A stretch of 64,000 nucleotides of DNA from Citromicrobium bathyomarinum (GTDB lineage Bacteria > Pseudomonadota > Alphaproteobacteria > Sphingomonadales > Sphingomonadaceae): positions 1,240,001 through 1,304,000 of the forward strand of contig CP155577.1 in the NCBI GenBank assembly GCA_001306305.2, written 5' to 3'. The notes beneath the pieces are model-generated. The model was not told where the DNA came from. It searched no databases and was given only the letters and a program-made list of their open reading frames with translations. Both the position numbers and the translations under genes were made by a program. Below, in pieces: positions 17,155 through 25,045 of this stretch; position 1 is the stretch's first letter, and every line of letters begins with the position of its first letter.

Positions 17155-19445
17155 GTGGCGCTCCGCAGCGCTTCGACGATAGCTTGGCGGGTCTCCTCTT
17201 TCAGGCCCTTCAATCGCTCGCGCGTTGCGGTGCGCTGCTCGGCGAGGAACATGGCGACAGCTTCCTGCACCAGCCGGTGGACCTCGCTGTCGCCGATCGG
17301 GAGCGCGCCGCTGATCTCATTGAGGTAGGCCTGCAATTCCGGATCTTCAGCCGGTGTCACTCCGAGGGCGAGCTTGTCCTGCATGCGCGCGAGACGGCGT
17401 TCTGCATCGGCGTTTTCGGTGCTTCGCAGCTGGAAGAAGTCGGCGGTGAGCAGTTGTTCGATGGTCCAGTGACTATTGTCGGGAAGATCGACCAGCGATT
17501 GGGTGAACACCGGAAGCTCGGTGTCGGCCTGAGCACCCGGAATCCGTTCGAGGACCAGCACTTCTCCAGGCTTCATGCCGCGCAGGCACAAGGGATCGTG
17601 CGATGTGGCGATGAAGGTGACCTGCGGTAGCGCGCGCCGCAGGCCGGTCATGATCGCCATTTTCCAACGGGGGTGCAGATGCGCCTCGATCTCGTCGATC
17701 AGGACGATGCCCCGCGCGGTCTCCAGCGTTCTGAACTCCGGGTTCACACGCTTGTCCATCAACCCCTGCATGATATCGCACAACATGGCGAGCACGGCCC
17801 GAAATCCCGAAGAAACGATCGTCAGCGGCGTGTGCTGGAGCGGTCCGGCTTCACCTTCGCCGAGCTTCTGGACCACGAATACGCGGTCGTCCCGGCGCTC
17901 GAGCACATCGAACTCGCCATCGATGCTGAACACATCCCGCATTGCGCGAACGGCCATGTTGAACTCGGCTCTCTTCAGGCCGAGCAGCCAGCGCTCCGGA
18001 TTGGAGAGCAGCTGATCGGTCTGGAACATGCTGCGGACATGCTTGTGCTTGGTGTAGCGCCGTTGGGCGTGCAGATATTGCCGGAAGGCACCATAGGCGA
18101 ACAGCGGGATGGAGTTCGGCTCGCCTTGGGTGCGAAAGTCCTGTTCGATGAAATGATCACTGCTCGCTAACGCGCTGGGCGCGATCGACAGATGCTGCTT
18201 TTCGCCTTCCGCATAGTGTAGTTCCACCTCGGCCTGCTCGGGGCTGTGCGCTCCGCGCGCGCCGAGATACCGGGGATTGAGCACGAGCTGCCCGGCTTTC
18301 AGGTCCAGCATGTGACGTGTTTCCGTATCCATCAGCGCGATCGCGATGGCTTCGAGGATCGTGCTCTTGCCGGCCGCATTCTCCCCCAGGATCAGGAGCG
18401 CGGCAGCATTAGGTTCGCCGCTGGTCGAGGGAGCTGGAAGACGGACCTCGATATTCTCCAGCGATTTGAAATTGCGGATGACGATCCGCCGAGGCTCTCG
18501 GGGAGCAGAAGGCTCGTAGTAGAGCCGCTCGCTGTTCCACGCCTCTTCTGGCTCCGGCGGTGCGAAGAGGGCTTCACGGGCGCGCTCCAGGCGACCCCTC
18601 CAATCGCGATGTTCGCGCAGAACGAGCAGTTGCCGTTCGACATCCTCGCTCGCGCGTCGATTGAGCGCGCGCGCGAGGAGATCGCGAAGGTATATGCGCC
18701 AACCGCCGCTAAACGGGCCCCTGTGGGGAAACAGAGAGCGGCCATCGTCATAGTCCTCGGTTTCCAGACCTTCCCACAACTGAGCGAAATACCGCTCGAA
18801 CATGACGACCCGCTCTTCTCTCAGAGATCGACGATCGAGCCGAAACTGTCTGATTGTGGCGCGTCCTCGGCGACTGTTGCTGTACGCGCCGATGCTTCCA
18901 TCGCTCCAGAAACGGAGATGTCGCCAGAGATCCCGGTCGTTGCAGGGGTCCAGGAAGATCGTTTTCTCGTCGAGAGGATAGAACGGCCAGCGACCATCGC
19001 CGCGGTCGATATATTCGCTAAGCTGCCCGGGGTTTGGGATCGGGCTTCGTCGACGGTCGGCGACCGGGAAATAGAACGGATCCTCTGGCATGCACTCCCA
19101 GCAAATCGGATACAGGTTCTGCCAGGCATCGGCGAGCCAGGCATAATAGAGGTGTGCGAAGTCGCGGTCGGTGACGGGGTGCGCACCCTCTGCAGGCCGA
19201 AACCGGAACACCCTGGGATCATCGATGAGGGTCTCGCAAAAGGCGCAGGAATGGTTGAACAGGTCCGCGAGCGCGCGGCGCACCTCGGGATGATCGGCGA
19301 TTGATCGGCTACGGTCGGAACGGGTTTGCAGCAGGGTTTCCGGGCCGCTCATGAAAAGATCGAGCACACGTTGGCGGCTGATCCGCGCATCATCGCTCCC
19401 GAACACGGCGGGCGGCTCTATCCGGTCGCGTTCGACATATCGCAT
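17151..19445 (-). CDS. AAA/ABC-type ATPase with N-terminal pseudo-HNH domain (PtuA-like fusion)
   Basis: 764-aa protein. ATG 19445 is chosen because AAGGAG lies about 10 bp before it and homology begins there; the longer open frame overlaps the upstream gene. Residues 50-225 look like the same HNH family as the next gene: C67-C70 (SCAFCE), C115-C118 (YPICWEC) and FLDPCNDRDLWRHLRFW. The catalytic EHYRPK segment is replaced by FRFRPAEG, so the histidine is gone. Residues 318-765 are a PtuA/OLD-like ATPase: IRNFKSLENIEV, Walker A GENAAGKST (354-362), signature-like SSGFRA, Walker B VLIDEIEAHLHPRW, and H-loop ATSHDP. It sits 5 bp after the hydrolase gene and overlaps the HNH gene. A nuclease-like domain probably mediates assembly with the active HNH protein (inference). 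Confidence 0.85.
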   Translation of the reverse strand: MRYVERDRIEPPAVFGSDDARISRQRVLDLFMSGPETLLQTRSDRSRSIADHPEVRRALADLFNHSCAFCETLIDDPRVFRFRPAEGAHPVTDRDFAHLYYAWLADAWQNLYPICWECMPEDPFYFPVADRRRSPIPNPGQLSEYIDRGDGRWPFYPLDEKTIFLDPCNDRDLWRHLRFWSDGSIGAYSNSRRGRATIRQFRLDRRSLREERVVMFERYFAQLWEGLETEDYDDGRSLFPHRGPFSGGWRIYLRDLLARALNRRASEDVERQLLVLREHRDWRGRLERAREALFAPPEPEEAWNSERLYYEPSAPREPRRIVIRNFKSLENIEVRLPAPSTSGEPNAAALLILGENAAGKSTILEAIAIALMDTETRHMLDLKAGQLVLNPRYLGARGAHSPEQAEVELHYAEGEKQHLSIAPSALASSDHFIEQDFRTQGEPNSIPLFAYGAFRQYLHAQRRYTKHKHVRSMFQTDQLLSNPERWLLGLKRAEFNMAVRAMRDVFSIDGEFDVLERRDDRVFVVQKLGEGEAGPLQHTPLTIVSSGFRAVLAMLCDIMQGLMDKRVNPEFRTLETARGIVLIDEIEAHLHPRWKMAIMTGLRRALPQVTFIATSHDPLCLRGMKPGEVLVLERIPGAQADTELPVFTQSLVDLPDNSHWTIEQLLTADFFQLRSTENADAERRLARMQDKLALGVTPAEDPELQAYLNEISGALPIGDSEVHRLVQEAVAMFLAEQRTATRERLKGLKEETRQAIVEALRSAT

Positions 19446-19450
19446 GGCGG

Positions 19451-20851
19451 TCAGTCTCCTTGCATTTCGGTGCCGGCGACGATCTCGTCCTTGCCGGCCG
19501 CCTCGCCCCACAATGCCTCGTCCGTGTCCCGCGCCCTCAGATTGAGCGCGCGACGAAGCGCCGCGATAGTTGGGTGCACGGGCTCGGCGTCGGGGTTTTT
19601 CCAGTAATCGAGGTGGCGGAAACCCGGCGGCTTGCCAATCGGAAGCCGGACATCGAGCACTGCCGGCCCAAAGAGCTGCCGCAGCGGACCGGACACGATG
19701 TCGCCAAACCAGATGAGATGATGTGGATGGTACAGGTTGGTCCACACGGTTGGGCCGAAAACGGCCCCATGGTGCGGACGCCGGACCTTGTTCGCGGGTG
19801 GATAGGAAAAACGACGGTTGCCCTGCTTTCCTTCAAGCACCGGCGGCGACGACGGTATCTCCCGGCGCGCGATACGGGCCTCCAGATCTTCGGCATCGCG
19901 ACCGATCAGCAGGGCGGCCTTGCTCAGCGGACTGCCGATGGTCACAAGGTCGCTCACGATCCAGAGCGGTGCCTCGCCCTTGGCAAGCGTCTTGTGATAG
20001 AGGCGCTGCGCATTGCGATAGGCGGTTCGCCTTGCAGGTCGATCGGCTGGCGATGCATCCACAAGGTCGCGTGCGGCAGCTTCCAATGCTGAGAGAGCTT
20101 CCATCGCCGCGCTGTCGGCCGCATGGATCGCGGATATTTTCGACCGGTCGAGGCGGTTCCACGCGAAGTTCAGAAGGTCATGAGCGATGACCGACCCCAG
20201 GCTGTGCCCGGCGACGACGATGCGGTCATACTCGCCACTTGCGGTCAGCTTTTCGATCAGCGAGACGCCGTCCTCGCGTATCTGCTGGCGAATGGCGACA
20301 TTGTTCGGCTCCGGGCTTAGATATCGCGCGGCATCGCCCGCCTGTGGCAGGATGATCGCATGAAGGATGAAGCTGCCCGCTGCGAGAAGCAGAGGCGCGC
20401 TGATGACAATCCAGCGCGGAATGCCGAGGCTGGCCATCAAATCGCCCTGCCAGGCGAGGATCGCCAGCACAGCGGCTGCGACCAGCAACCCGACCCCGAT
20501 ACCCCAGGCGAGAAAGAGGCCCTTTGGCACTTGGGAAGGCGCGCGCAGGAAGAGTTTCAGGGTCCAGCGCAGCAGGCCGCCGAGGGTATGCCCTTGCATA
20601 CGGTGCGCCCAGTAGAACTCGAAGAAATCGAAGCGGCGCTTATCGCCGTAACTTGCTTCCCGGGTAGTAATCCGGCGCAGCTCGAACGAACCCGTCACCA
20701 GTTCCGGCTTCGACCAGACCTCGTTCCGGGTCGCATGCACAAGCTCGGCGTCGTGGGTCCATGCTGCTCGGACAAAGCCCCACAGCGTATCCATCGGCCG
20801 CTGTTCGCCAATTCCATGGATCAGGACGACTGCTGTCTTCGGCTTTCCCAC
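19451..20851 (-). CDS. Membrane alpha/beta serine hydrolase, first gene of the putative defence operon
   Basis: 466-aa protein beginning at GTG 20851 with AAGGGGG as ribosome site. It has an alpha/beta-hydrolase layout: an N-terminal oxyanion-type strand AVVLIHGIGEQRP (about 7-19), and the nucleophile elbow GHSLGSVIAHDLL with S217. Two transmembrane helices (about 111-134 and 147-168) are inserted between them, which places the catalytic part at the membrane. A lipase, esterase or thioesterase acting on membrane lipids is plausible. The stop lies 5 bp before the ATPase start and the ribosome site of the ATPase is inside this gene's end, so the three genes form one operon. It shares a short divergent promoter region with a patatin lipoprotein gene. 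Exact substrate unknown. Confidence 0.8.
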   Translation of the reverse strand: MGKPKTAVVLIHGIGEQRPMDTLWGFVRAAWTHDAELVHATRNEVWSKPELVTGSFELRRITTREASYGDKRRFDFFEFYWAHRMQGHTLGGLLRWTLKLFLRAPSQVPKGLFLAWGIGVGLLVAAAVLAILAWQGDLMASLGIPRWIVISAPLLLAAGSFILHAIILPQAGDAARYLSPEPNNVAIRQQIREDGVSLIEKLTASGEYDRIVVAGHSLGSVIAHDLLNFAWNRLDRSKISAIHAADSAAMEALSALEAAARDLVDASPADRPARRTAYRNAQRLYHKTLAKGEAPLWIVSDLVTIGSPLSKAALLIGRDAEDLEARIARREIPSSPPVLEGKQGNRRFSYPPANKVRRPHHGAVFGPTVWTNLYHPHHLIWFGDIVSGPLRQLFGPAVLDVRLPIGKPPGFRHLDYWKNPDAEPVHPTIAALRRALNLRARDTDEALWGEAAGKDEIVAGTEMQGD

Positions 20852-20969
20852 ATCTGCCCCCTTGGTAAAGGCAGACTATCGAGTATCGACTGGTTGTCGA
20901 TGGCCATTCAATTCACCGTGCAGGGCCGAGGCTGGGCTCTTGCCGATGATCAGGCCAGGAGGAGCGCAA

Positions 20970-22205
20970 ATGGCAATGAACCATAGGCCGATAAACGTCA
21001 CACCCATCCAGACGCGCCGGGCGGTGCGTCTTTTCGCGCTGCTCGTACTCGCCGCGGCATTGCCGCTGGCCGGGTGCGCAACCATCGAGCGCGAGCCGTT
21101 CGAAGCAACGCAGGTCGATGCCGCGCAGCCGCGCGACATGCCGCGCGTGCGGTATTGGGCCGACGCGCCCGATCTTATCCAGCAGATGTCGCTGCCCGCA
21201 CCGGCTGACGGAGAGCCGCTGCGCTTGCTCGCCCTGTCGGGCGGCGGCGACAAGGGGGCCTATGGCGCAGGCTTTCTCAACGGCTGGAGCCAGTCTGGCA
21301 CGCGCCCGCGCTTCTCGATCGTGACGGGGGTCAGCACCGGGGCTCTGATCGCGCCGTTTGCCCTGCTCGGGTCCGACTACGACGACGAGATGAAGGCGGC
21401 CTATACTCAGATCACGCCCGACGACGTGTTCGAAATGCGCTTTCCGCTCGCGATTCCGTTTTCATCGAGCGCCGCGACCACCGGCCCGCTCGAACAGCTG
21501 ATCGCCCGCTTCGCGACCAACGCCGTGATCGATGCGGTCGCGGAGGAGCATCGCGCTGGACGCAGGCTGTTCGTCGGCACGGTCAATCTCGATCGTCCCG
21601 GCAATGCGATCTGGGACATGGGTGCGATTGCGGCAAGCGATGCGCCAGACCGCTATGCTCTGTTTCGCCGGATCCTGCTGGCGAGCAGTTCTGTTCCGGT
21701 CCTCTTCCCTCCCGTCCTGATCGAGACGCAGGTCGAGGGCCGACAGATCAGCGAATTGCATGTGGACGGCGGCGCGATCGCCACGCTGCTGGCCTCTCCA
21801 TCGGTCGCGGAGGGGCAGAGCGGGCGAGCCGGTCTGCAGACAGAGCTTTATCTGCTGGTGAATGGCAAGATGGCCGGCGAATTCGAGATGATCGACGGAT
21901 CGGTGCCGGATATCGCCGCGCGCACGATCGATGTGATACTCTTCGCCAGCCTGCAGGATCGTGTGAATTCGGCCTATACGTGGTCGCAAGGAAACGGGGC
22001 CGCCTACCATCTGACCTACATCGCCCAGGACTATAAGATCGAAGACCACGATCTGTTCGCGCAGGACTTCATGCAAGATCTGTACGACTACGGCCTGGAG
22101 CGCGGGCGAAGGGCCGCGTGGGAGGAACGTCCGCCTTCGCCCAAGCCCGAGGTGGAGAGCGGGGTCGAGCCAGGCGACACCGACACAGCCGGCAACCGCC
22201 AATAG
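20970..22205 (+). CDS. Patatin-like phospholipase lipoprotein
   Basis: 411-aa predicted lipoprotein lipase. ATG 20970 follows an AGGAGG ribosome site at 20957-20963 and leads into a signal peptide with lipobox LAGC (C36). The patatin domain shows the oxyanion loop GGGDKGAYGAGF (about 91-102), the nucleophile motif GVSTG (S122) and the dyad aspartate in VDGG (D266). The C-terminal 25 residues are acidic and Pro-rich. It should act in the outer membrane or periplasm on phospholipids or acyl esters. It is divergent from the membrane hydrolase of the neighbouring operon with 118 bp between the starts, but its export signal argues against a cytoplasmic antiviral effector role. Confidence 0.9.
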   Translation: MAMNHRPINVTPIQTRRAVRLFALLVLAAALPLAGCATIEREPFEATQVDAAQPRDMPRVRYWADAPDLIQQMSLPAPADGEPLRLLALSGGGDKGAYGAGFLNGWSQSGTRPRFSIVTGVSTGALIAPFALLGSDYDDEMKAAYTQITPDDVFEMRFPLAIPFSSSAATTGPLEQLIARFATNAVIDAVAEEHRAGRRLFVGTVNLDRPGNAIWDMGAIAASDAPDRYALFRRILLASSSVPVLFPPVLIETQVEGRQISELHVDGGAIATLLASPSVAEGQSGRAGLQTELYLLVNGKMAGEFEMIDGSVPDIAARTIDVILFASLQDRVNSAYTWSQGNGAAYHLTYIAQDYKIEDHDLFAQDFMQDLYDYGLERGRRAAWEERPPSPKPEVESGVEPGDTDTAGNRQ

Positions 22206-22344
22206 CCGGGGACACTATCGCTAACAGTGTTGCGGACGCGACTGGAGCTTGGCCCGAGCAGGGCGATCACGTTACCGACGATTGGCTGCTCATGCTTGTT
22301 GGCGTGCGCCAACCGAAAAACCGAAGTCGGTAGTCGATCTTTCG

Positions 22345-23439
22345 TCAGGCGAGCTCCGTCTGTCGCATCCGAGCCTTGGCCGCAGCGTGAAGCTTGCGGG
22401 CCTCCTTGATCAGCTTGACCGAGTCCGGCCCCCACATCATCCGCATGAAATAGCGCTCTACCGGGCCCTGCTGGACCAGCCAGATAATCGGCATCATCAG
22501 TTTGCGCGCGCACAGGATGCGCTTTTCCGTCGCGGGAGAAATCCCGGCGTTACGCCGGGTCTTGCCCGAAACTGCGGCCATGGCGGGCAGCTTGAGCAGC
22601 TTGTCCTGAAGGAACAGCTGGATTTGCACGCGAAACTGCGAGGGATGGTAATTCTTCTTGATCGATTCCGCGACGAGTTTCGGGAACTGCTGCCCGGTTG
22701 CGGGGATGATCGTCATCAGCTCCGAGCCGCCAAACAGATTGGCATCGCGTTCGTACAGCGCGCGCAGCTCGGCCATGGAGTTGGGCAGGTCTTCCTCGTT
22801 ATGCGGGAACAGGCGGCAATATTCCTTCACTTCGCGGATATATTCGTCCCGCTGTTCGTCGGACAGGCGCTTCGGCAGGCCATTGCGGAACGCCAGCCGC
22901 TCATAGACCCACAACATCGTGTGCATTTCGGTCAGCGCTGCCCACATGGAGTCGCGCGGCGAGTTGGCCGCATAGCCGCCCAGTTCGGGCTCCCCGACAT
23001 CGATCAGGTCGCCTTTGACCTTTTCGTGGATGCGGATGAGGTGGCCCGACACGCGCTTTGCCGTGTCTATGTCGCCCAGCCACATCGGCGCGTGGATGCC
23101 CGAATTGCGCTGCCCCCGATCGAAGATGTCGAACAGCGAGAGCGTGCCGGCACGTGCCTTCTTAGAAATGGGGTCATTGTCCCGAACACCTGCGGAAACC
23201 GGCTTGTAGGTCAGTTGCAGGATGAACTGCGCCGCCGACTGAAAGACGATCGTGGCGGGGTGCAGCAAGACATCCCAGGCGAGCGACCCCGGTCCGAACA
23301 CCCCATCGTCGATATCCGGGCCGGAACCGGCGAGCGTCGGCTCCCCGTGCCTGCGCCATCGTGATGTGGGGCCGCGAAGCCGTTCGCGGCTCACGACATT
23401 GGGGTTTCTACGCAGATTGGCATGGGCTTGATCGGTCAT
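22345..23439 (-). CDS. Oxygenase MpaB-like protein (DUF2236)
   Basis: 364-aa protein of the DUF2236/MpaB-like family, heme-associated oxygenases that include latex-clearing-protein relatives. Family marks are GPGSLAWDVLLHPA near residue 50, a histidine-containing stretch HLIRIHEKVKG, and WAALTEMHTMLWVYERL. Two in-frame ATGs exist; 23439 is preferred because AAGGA sits 8 bp before it, while the ATG at 23448 touches that ribosome site. It is divergent from a TetR-type regulator, with a perfect 18-bp palindrome between them, so the regulator probably represses this gene. Substrate unknown; hydrophobic substrates or fatty compounds are possible by analogy only. Confidence 0.82.
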   Translation of the reverse strand: MTDQAHANLRRNPNVVSRERLRGPTSRWRRHGEPTLAGSGPDIDDGVFGPGSLAWDVLLHPATIVFQSAAQFILQLTYKPVSAGVRDNDPISKKARAGTLSLFDIFDRGQRNSGIHAPMWLGDIDTAKRVSGHLIRIHEKVKGDLIDVGEPELGGYAANSPRDSMWAALTEMHTMLWVYERLAFRNGLPKRLSDEQRDEYIREVKEYCRLFPHNEEDLPNSMAELRALYERDANLFGGSELMTIIPATGQQFPKLVAESIKKNYHPSQFRVQIQLFLQDKLLKLPAMAAVSGKTRRNAGISPATEKRILCARKLMMPIIWLVQQGPVERYFMRMMWGPDSVKLIKEARKLHAAAKARMRQTELA

Positions 23440-23454
23440 GAGCGGCATCCTTTA

Positions 23455-23472
23455 TATTCCCGTGCGGGAATA
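23455..23472. promoter_or_regulatory. Palindromic operator, likely for the adjacent TetR-type regulator
   Basis: Perfect inverted repeat TATTCCCG-TG-CGGGAATA, 8-bp arms and a 2-bp centre. It lies in the divergent interval between the MpaB-like gene and the TetR-type gene, just 16 bp upstream of the MpaB-like start, where a bound dimer would block transcription or initiation. TetR dimers usually bind 15-20 bp palindromes in exactly this layout. The match of regulator and site is inference. Confidence 0.6.
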
Positions 23473-23594
23473 AGCTTAAGGTGGCGTGTCATGTCAAGTC
23501 TGCAAGATGCGCGGGCAGCCAAAGTGTCTGGGCTTGGCTTCGGCGATGCTTTGCGACAGGATCGGGGCATGAACAGCAGGCACCGAAGCATCCG

Positions 23595-24269
23595 ATGAAG
23601 CGTCCACAGACTGTCCGGTCACGCGGGCAACGAGCGGGACTCGATCTCGATCAGATCGTCGAGACTGCGCAGAGCTTCGAGGTGGAAGATTTGACGATGC
23701 AATCGCTCGCCAAAGCGATGCAGGTCGATCGTAAAGCTTTGAACTATTACGTGAAAGATCGTGAGGCCCTGCTCACCATCCTGGCTCACAAGGCTTTTGC
23801 GGACGAATTCTCACCCGACGCGATTCGGGCTGCCGAAGACTGGCGCGATGCCTCTCGCATCTATGCCAGTAGCTTCTTGGAGCGAGCCCTGTCGCTGGGG
23901 AAGCTGTCCGAGCACCTGTGGTTCGACGAGCCGCTGACCACGTGGTCGCTCGAAGCGAACGAGAGTCTCTTCGCGCGTTTTTTCGAGGCCGGATTTACGG
24001 ACGAGGCGGCCACGCGACTGGTGACCATGCTTTCCACCCTGTGCCTCGGCCATGCCCGCGATGTGATACAGGCGACGGGTTCGATGGAGAAACCCCGCCC
24101 AAAGGCGCTGCGCGCTGCGCTGGAGCGTCTGAATCCGGAAAAATTCGCCAATCTTCTGCGTATTCTCGATCATGGGTACGACACGTATGGCGATGAACAG
24201 ATCGACTTCAGTATCGACGTTTTTCTCATCGGTGCGGAGGCAGTGCTGAAACGCGACCTCCGCCGCTAG
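23595..24269 (+). CDS. TetR/AcrR family transcriptional regulator
   Basis: 224-aa regulator. The start MKRPQTVRSRGQ at 23595 is chosen; a GTG at 23481 would add 38 residues of non-family sequence that cover part of the intergenic region. The N-terminal helix-turn-helix is LTMQSLAKAMQVDRKALNYYVKDREALLTIL (its parts at about 32-62), with the usual TetR ending x-Y-x-x-x-K-D/E. The C-terminal all-helical domain binds an unknown ligand. It is divergent from the MpaB-like oxygenase gene; local repression of that gene, relieved by its substrate, is the simplest model. Confidence 0.85.
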   Translation: MKRPQTVRSRGQRAGLDLDQIVETAQSFEVEDLTMQSLAKAMQVDRKALNYYVKDREALLTILAHKAFADEFSPDAIRAAEDWRDASRIYASSFLERALSLGKLSEHLWFDEPLTTWSLEANESLFARFFEAGFTDEAATRLVTMLSTLCLGHARDVIQATGSMEKPRPKALRAALERLNPEKFANLLRILDHGYDTYGDEQIDFSIDVFLIGAEAVLKRDLRR

Positions 24270-24398
24270 GAAAGTCCGCTCGGCACCCAGGCCCATCGAC
24301 CAAGTTCGCTTGTGCCAACGCCACGCGATAGCTTGCCAAACCTATTGCCAGACACTCGGGATGCCCATACCTCACCTCGCGAATTGCGGCATCGACGC

Positions 24399-24447
24399 GA
24401 CCGATAAGTCCCGCTGGGGCGTCTGCCCTGGGGTATGTTTATCGGTC
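24399..24447. repeat. 9-bp inverted repeat spanning the start of the ECF sigma gene
   Basis: Perfect arms GACCGATAA (24399-24407) and TTATCGGTC (24439-24447) separated by 31 nt. The right arm falls just inside the proposed coding start (ATG 24435). In mRNA the pair could form a hairpin that encloses the ribosome site and start codon; in DNA it could be a two-half-site operator. Alternatively the true start is downstream (TTG near 24477) and the repeat is purely upstream. Confidence 0.4.
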
Positions 24448-25007
24448 ATCCGCCCACGCAAGCGAGTAAACTGACTTTGCCAGACTCCGGCGATTCCCCT
24501 GACGGACTAGAGGCCGTCTTCCTGGCGAACCGGGACAAGCTTCTGCGCTTTCTCGTCGCGCGCGGGGCGGGGGAGGATGCCGAGGACATTCTGCAGGAAG
24601 TCTGGCTGAGAATTTCGCGGGTGGAAGCCGGCCCGATCGCCGCACCGCTCGCCTATCTCTATCGCGCGGCCAACGCGGCGATGATCGACCGCTATCGCTC
24701 CGCAAAGCAGGCCGAACAGCGTGATGCGGCCTGGGTCGAAGGGCATAGCGGGGTAGCGATCGGCGTGTCCGACAGTCCCTCGGCCGAACGGGTGGTTGCA
24801 GGCAGGCAGCTTGCGGCACGGGTTGAGGAAGCGCTGGCGCCACTGCCGCCGCGCGCGGTGGCAATCTTTCGCCGCAGCCGGATCGACGGCATCGCCCAGC
24901 GTGTGATCGCCCAGGAATTCGGCGTGAGTATCAGCACGGTCGAGAGCGATTTGCGGCAGGTCTATCGTGTCCTGATCGAACTCAGGGAGCGGCTGGATGA
25001 GGTATGA
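24435..25007 (+). CDS. ECF RNA polymerase sigma factor (FecI-like)
   Basis: 190-aa sigma factor. Region 2 is visible in LRFLVARGAGEDAEDILQEVWLRI and in LYRAANAAMIDRYRSAKQ; region 4 in ALAPLPPRAVAIFRRSRIDG followed by QEFGVSISTVESDLRQVYRVL. Short length, absence of regions 1 and 3, and the FecR gene 38 bp downstream place it in the FecI-like group used in TonB-dependent cell-surface signalling. It should direct transcription of the receptor genes behind it when released by FecR. The start is uncertain because an inverted repeat straddles the ATG and the ribosome site is weak. Confidence 0.92.
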   Translation: MFIGHPPTQASKLTLPDSGDSPDGLEAVFLANRDKLLRFLVARGAGEDAEDILQEVWLRISRVEAGPIAAPLAYLYRAANAAMIDRYRSAKQAEQRDAAWVEGHSGVAIGVSDSPSAERVVAGRQLAARVEEALAPLPPRAVAIFRRSRIDGIAQRVIAQEFGVSISTVESDLRQVYRVLIELRERLDEV

Positions 25008-25045
25008 GCGCAACGACTCCGTCATGTGGCCAGGAGCATTCGTGA

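Noticed and set aside
20970-22205. Patatin as a CBASS effector
   Set aside because: No nucleotide cyclase or CBASS partner is nearby, and the signal peptide with lipobox sends the protein out of the cytoplasm.
22298-22313. Palindrome GTTGGCG-TG-CGCCAAC between the patatin and MpaB-like genes as a terminator
   Set aside because: Almost no loop and no T-run after it on either strand; it may be a protein site or chance.
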